Source: Flagellimonas amoyensis (lineage in GTDB: Bacteria > Bacteroidota > Bacteroidia > Flavobacteriales > Flavobacteriaceae). Taken from it: a stretch of DNA of 64,000 nucleotides. A program made the translations under genes and the position numbers. Location of the stretch: assembly GCF_003058265.1 (NCBI RefSeq), contig NZ_QBUK01000007.1:1-64000 (forward strand). The letters run 5' to 3'. Positions 62,280-64,000 of the stretch are shown one piece after another; position 1 is the first letter of the stretch; each line of letters opens with the position of its first letter. Below the pieces are notes generated by a model. That model was not told the DNA's origin, did not search any database, and worked only from the letters and a program-made list of their open reading frames with translations.

Positions 62280-62443
62280 CTTAGACACACAGTTATTTAG
62301 CACGTGCTAACTAAATAATCCAGTATAATTATCAAATAGCTTTCTTAATTATAAGAGAGCCCACGCGTTGTATATGCTCTTGGCATTTAGTGAGTGTCAC
62401 TGACCTCACCTTACGGGTGTACAAGTACCCTCGACCATTCTAT
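62280..62443 (-). ncRNA. Candidate guide-RNA gene downstream of the dCas12f-like gene
   Basis: About 165 non-coding bases directly after the stop codon of the dCas12f-like gene, on its strand. Successive small hairpins can be drawn: GGGT-N8-ACCC (62430-62415), AGTGA-CAC-TCACT (62401-62389), AGAGC...GCTCT (62380-62356), and a closing palindrome TTAGCACGTGCTAA (62310-62297) that could end transcription. No open frame covers it and there is no CRISPR array. TnpB and related nucleases have their guide RNA at or just after the 3' end of the gene. The scaffold/guide boundary cannot be fixed here; CAAC at about 62370 is one possible scaffold end. Confidence 0.45.
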
Positions 62444-63541
62444 TCAATCAATAATTAATTCAAGACCAGCTTTCTTAGCTTTGTATTCTATTTTGGTAAT
62501 CAAATCACAATAGCTCCAATTTCTCAATACAAATCCCTCTTCTTTAGCAATCTCAGTTTTTTCCTTCTGATTCAAAAGTATGAGGGTTCCCGCTCTATGT
62601 TTAACGCAAAAATCAATCAACCTCCGGCTATAGACATGCAAACGGTTATGTACATATTTACGTTCCGTTTGCCCAAGCCTTTCAACTGCCTTTAATTTTC
62701 TTTTTATGCCCTTACCCGACTTGGAATATGTTGCCCCAATCTTAGCCCGTCTGTGAGCCGATTGTATCGCCAGTCTTCGGTATAAAAATTCTTCCTTTGT
62801 ACCAATGGTAAGCCTTGCCTCACCAATCTTTACAACAATAGGATATTCAAGGGACAGAGAAGCCTCTGCAATAATCTCAGCTCTTAAATCATTCCTTTCC
62901 TTTTCAATTTCAAATACTGCCAATAAGAACACCTTGCCACCTTGAAGTTTTATATGTGAAGTGCACAGCTTGGTCTTGCCCTCCACTACCCGCTCCAACA
63001 ACGTCCGTTTATCCGTAAAATCCTTTCCCAAGTAGGTTTTAATGGGAATCCGAAATAAACGAAAGCAAAAGGCTTTTTTCTCATCGTTATAGGCTAATCC
63101 ACTCATACCCTCCAAGTCAAAGGGAAAGGCCATATCCCTTCTGAAATTTTTCAAAGAACGTTCACCATTCCAATACTCTGGTTGGTTCTTTTTGAAAGAG
63201 GAAATCAAGGCTTGGTTCAAATTGGACAGTACGTTTGTGGGGATTTCTCCTTTAAAACGGTCCGATACCACTCTATAGGTAGTGTTTATCCTAGAACGGT
63301 TAAGCATTCCTTGTTCATCTTTCTTTTCATCAGCCAATTTATATTTTACTCCCTCTGATAGATAAAAGAATTCCCTTATCATTTCCTGCACATAAAGGTG
63401 TGTCACTATTAGGTTGGCTGCCCTAAAGCATCTGTTCTGCCACTGGTACAGTTTATCCAAGGCCTCTTTTTTCTCTTCTTTGGTAGGGAGGTCGATTAGG
63501 AGTTGAATCTTTCGAGTCAGTTTTAGTGTTGACTTTTCCAT
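62444..63541 (-). CDS. Nuclease-dead Cas12f/TnpB-like RNA-guided DNA-binding protein
   Basis: 365 aa. The body follows Cas12f/TnpB: helical N-terminus (WQNRCFRAANLIV), the Arg/Lys-rich RNA-binding helix (RRLAIQSAHRRAKIGATYSK, KGIKRKLKAVERL), then RRLIDFCVKHRAGTLILLNQ and NWSYCDLITKIEYKAKKAGL. Catalytic positions are lost: RuvC-I reads VVKIGEA (Lys238 where VGIDLG has Asp), RuvC-II reads AGTLILLN (Leu323 for Glu), and the protein stops at LELIID just before the zinc ribbon and RuvC-III Asp. It should bind RNA and target DNA but not cut. It starts one base after the stop of the sigma-like gene, so the two are coupled. Confidence 0.85.
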   Translation of the reverse strand: MEKSTLKLTRKIQLLIDLPTKEEKKEALDKLYQWQNRCFRAANLIVTHLYVQEMIREFFYLSEGVKYKLADEKKDEQGMLNRSRINTTYRVVSDRFKGEIPTNVLSNLNQALISSFKKNQPEYWNGERSLKNFRRDMAFPFDLEGMSGLAYNDEKKAFCFRLFRIPIKTYLGKDFTDKRTLLERVVEGKTKLCTSHIKLQGGKVFLLAVFEIEKERNDLRAEIIAEASLSLEYPIVVKIGEARLTIGTKEEFLYRRLAIQSAHRRAKIGATYSKSGKGIKRKLKAVERLGQTERKYVHNRLHVYSRRLIDFCVKHRAGTLILLNQKEKTEIAKEEGFVLRNWSYCDLITKIEYKAKKAGLELIID

Positions 63542-63542
63542 G

Positions 63543-64000
63543 CTAGGCCGATTGCAATTGATGTTTTGCTTCCATTAGCCTATAGGCTATCATGAATTCC
63601 CGATGCACCTCCTTTTGGGAGAGATTAAGTTCATTGGCTATTTCGGAAAAGGAACACCTCAGTTCACAACGCATTTTAAGCACCTTTGTCTGTTCTGCGG
63701 TCATCTCGCCGGTAAACTTTATCTCATCCATATTGTTATTACTGGAATCGAGCTTATTGCCTCGATGAAGAATGGTTTTAATATCATCAATGGCTTCCTT
63801 TATCTCACTACAGGTTTCATTGATGCCTCTTCCCATTGCTATGGAAATAGCTTTATACTGGAAACCGTATTTCAAACACAGATTGATTACATGTCTTTTA
63901 CTGTCATCCAATAAGGGAAGGACGCGTTGGATACTTTCAAACTTCTCTTGTTCCCCTTCCTGTAGTTTAAAATTCTTATTGTCTTCCGCAGGGTCATACC
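63543..64000 (-). CDS. Sigma-factor-like protein with two HTHs (5' end beyond window)
   Basis: 151 codons visible, open to the window edge (first complete codon at 63998). The visible part is C-terminal: a region-4-like HTH ([52 protein letters not shown]), an Asn/Asp-rich linker, then a second region-4-like HTH ([45 protein letters not shown]). An internal TTG at 63911 is not needed as a start because the frame continues upstream. It overlaps functionally with the dCas12f-like gene (TAGCATG junction). A sigma region 2 would be expected in the missing part. Confidence 0.7.
   Translation of the reverse strand, partial: YDPAEDNKNFKLQEGEQEKFESIQRVLPLLDDSKRHVINLCLKYGFQYKAISIAMGRGINETCSEIKEAIDDIKTILHRGNKLDSSNNNMDEIKFTGEMTAEQTKVLKMRCELRCSFSEIANELNLSQKEVHREFMIAYRLMEAKHQLQSA

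Noticed and set aside
37960..62335. Shared 12-mer TATAATTATCAA at ~37964 (IS end) and ~62323 (candidate guide RNA) as guide-target match
   Set aside because: Low-complexity AT sequence without further extension; expected by chance in a 64-kb AT-rich window.
62280..62443. CRISPR array next to the Cas12f-like gene
   Set aside because: No repeated unit of 20 bases or more is present in the region; only single hairpins are seen.
62444..63541. Ordinary IS200/IS605-type transposon TnpB
   Set aside because: No TnpA, no transposon end structures, catalytic residues lost, and tight coupling to a sigma-like gene; a domesticated Cas12f-like protein explains the locus better.

Overview
The window looks like a Flavobacteriaceae chromosome (Bacteroidota, probably a marine Flagellimonas/Muricauda-type genus). 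The grounds are WG-repeat and lipoprotein families with S/G-C-S-x-D-D-D lipoboxes, TPR-bearing sensor kinases, a CzcA-TolC fusion pump, BfmA/MobB mobilisation genes, a Bacteroidota-type tyrosine recombinase, and promoters of the TTG...TAnnTTTG class. This is inferred from gene content; no rRNA or tRNA gene was found.

Layout. (1) 0.3-7.1 kb: a PAS-LuxR regulator divergent from a row of secreted proteins. (2) 7.2-12.7 kb: a mobilisation module (coupling protein, MobB relaxase, BfmA, putative oriT, RadC, SSB) plus a structured non-coding stretch. (3) 12.7-36.6 kb: three TPR-linked two-component systems interleaved with secreted proteins and lipoproteins, including four paralogous YD-like lipoproteins, a lectin-like gene broken by a stop codon, and an OmpA-type protein. 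(4) 36.9-39.1 kb: a surface lipoprotein cut short by a decayed IS3-family element. (5) 39.5-42.6 kb: a secreted SPOR-like protein and an FGE-sulfatase-type protein. (6) 42.8-46.4 kb: a split hipBST toxin-antitoxin locus and a ParB. (7) 46.7-55.0 kb: a heavy-metal efflux operon (DUF6660-like, CzcA-TolC fusion, CzcB, Fur-type regulator, P-type ATPase). (8) 55.1-60.5 kb: AbiE, a second hipBA, and the integrase. Modules 2 and 6-8 look like the core and cargo of an integrative mobilisable element whose end probably lies near the integrase at about 60.5 kb. No type IV secretion channel genes are visible.

(9) 60.9-64.0 kb, just outside the integrase: a YegP-Xre/RES toxin-antitoxin pair, convergent with the most interesting locus. 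That locus is a minus-strand operon of a sigma-factor-like protein (5' end beyond the window) followed one base later by a compact Cas12f/TnpB-like protein. The latter has lost its RuvC-I Asp, its RuvC-II Glu, and the whole zinc-ribbon/RuvC-III end, so it is predicted to bind RNA and DNA but not to cut. About 165 bases of structured non-coding DNA follow and are a candidate guide-RNA gene. This matches the architecture of RNA-guided transcription by dCas12f plus an ECF sigma factor in Bacteroidota.

Other notable signals are a shared 20-bp palindrome (AATACCC-N6-GGGTATT) upstream of two secreted-protein operons, three evenly spaced operators in front of hipBST, a 13-bp inverted repeat bracketing the hipBA promoter, and a small REP-like repeat found once in frame inside czcA and once at the 3' end of a small mobilisation-region gene.
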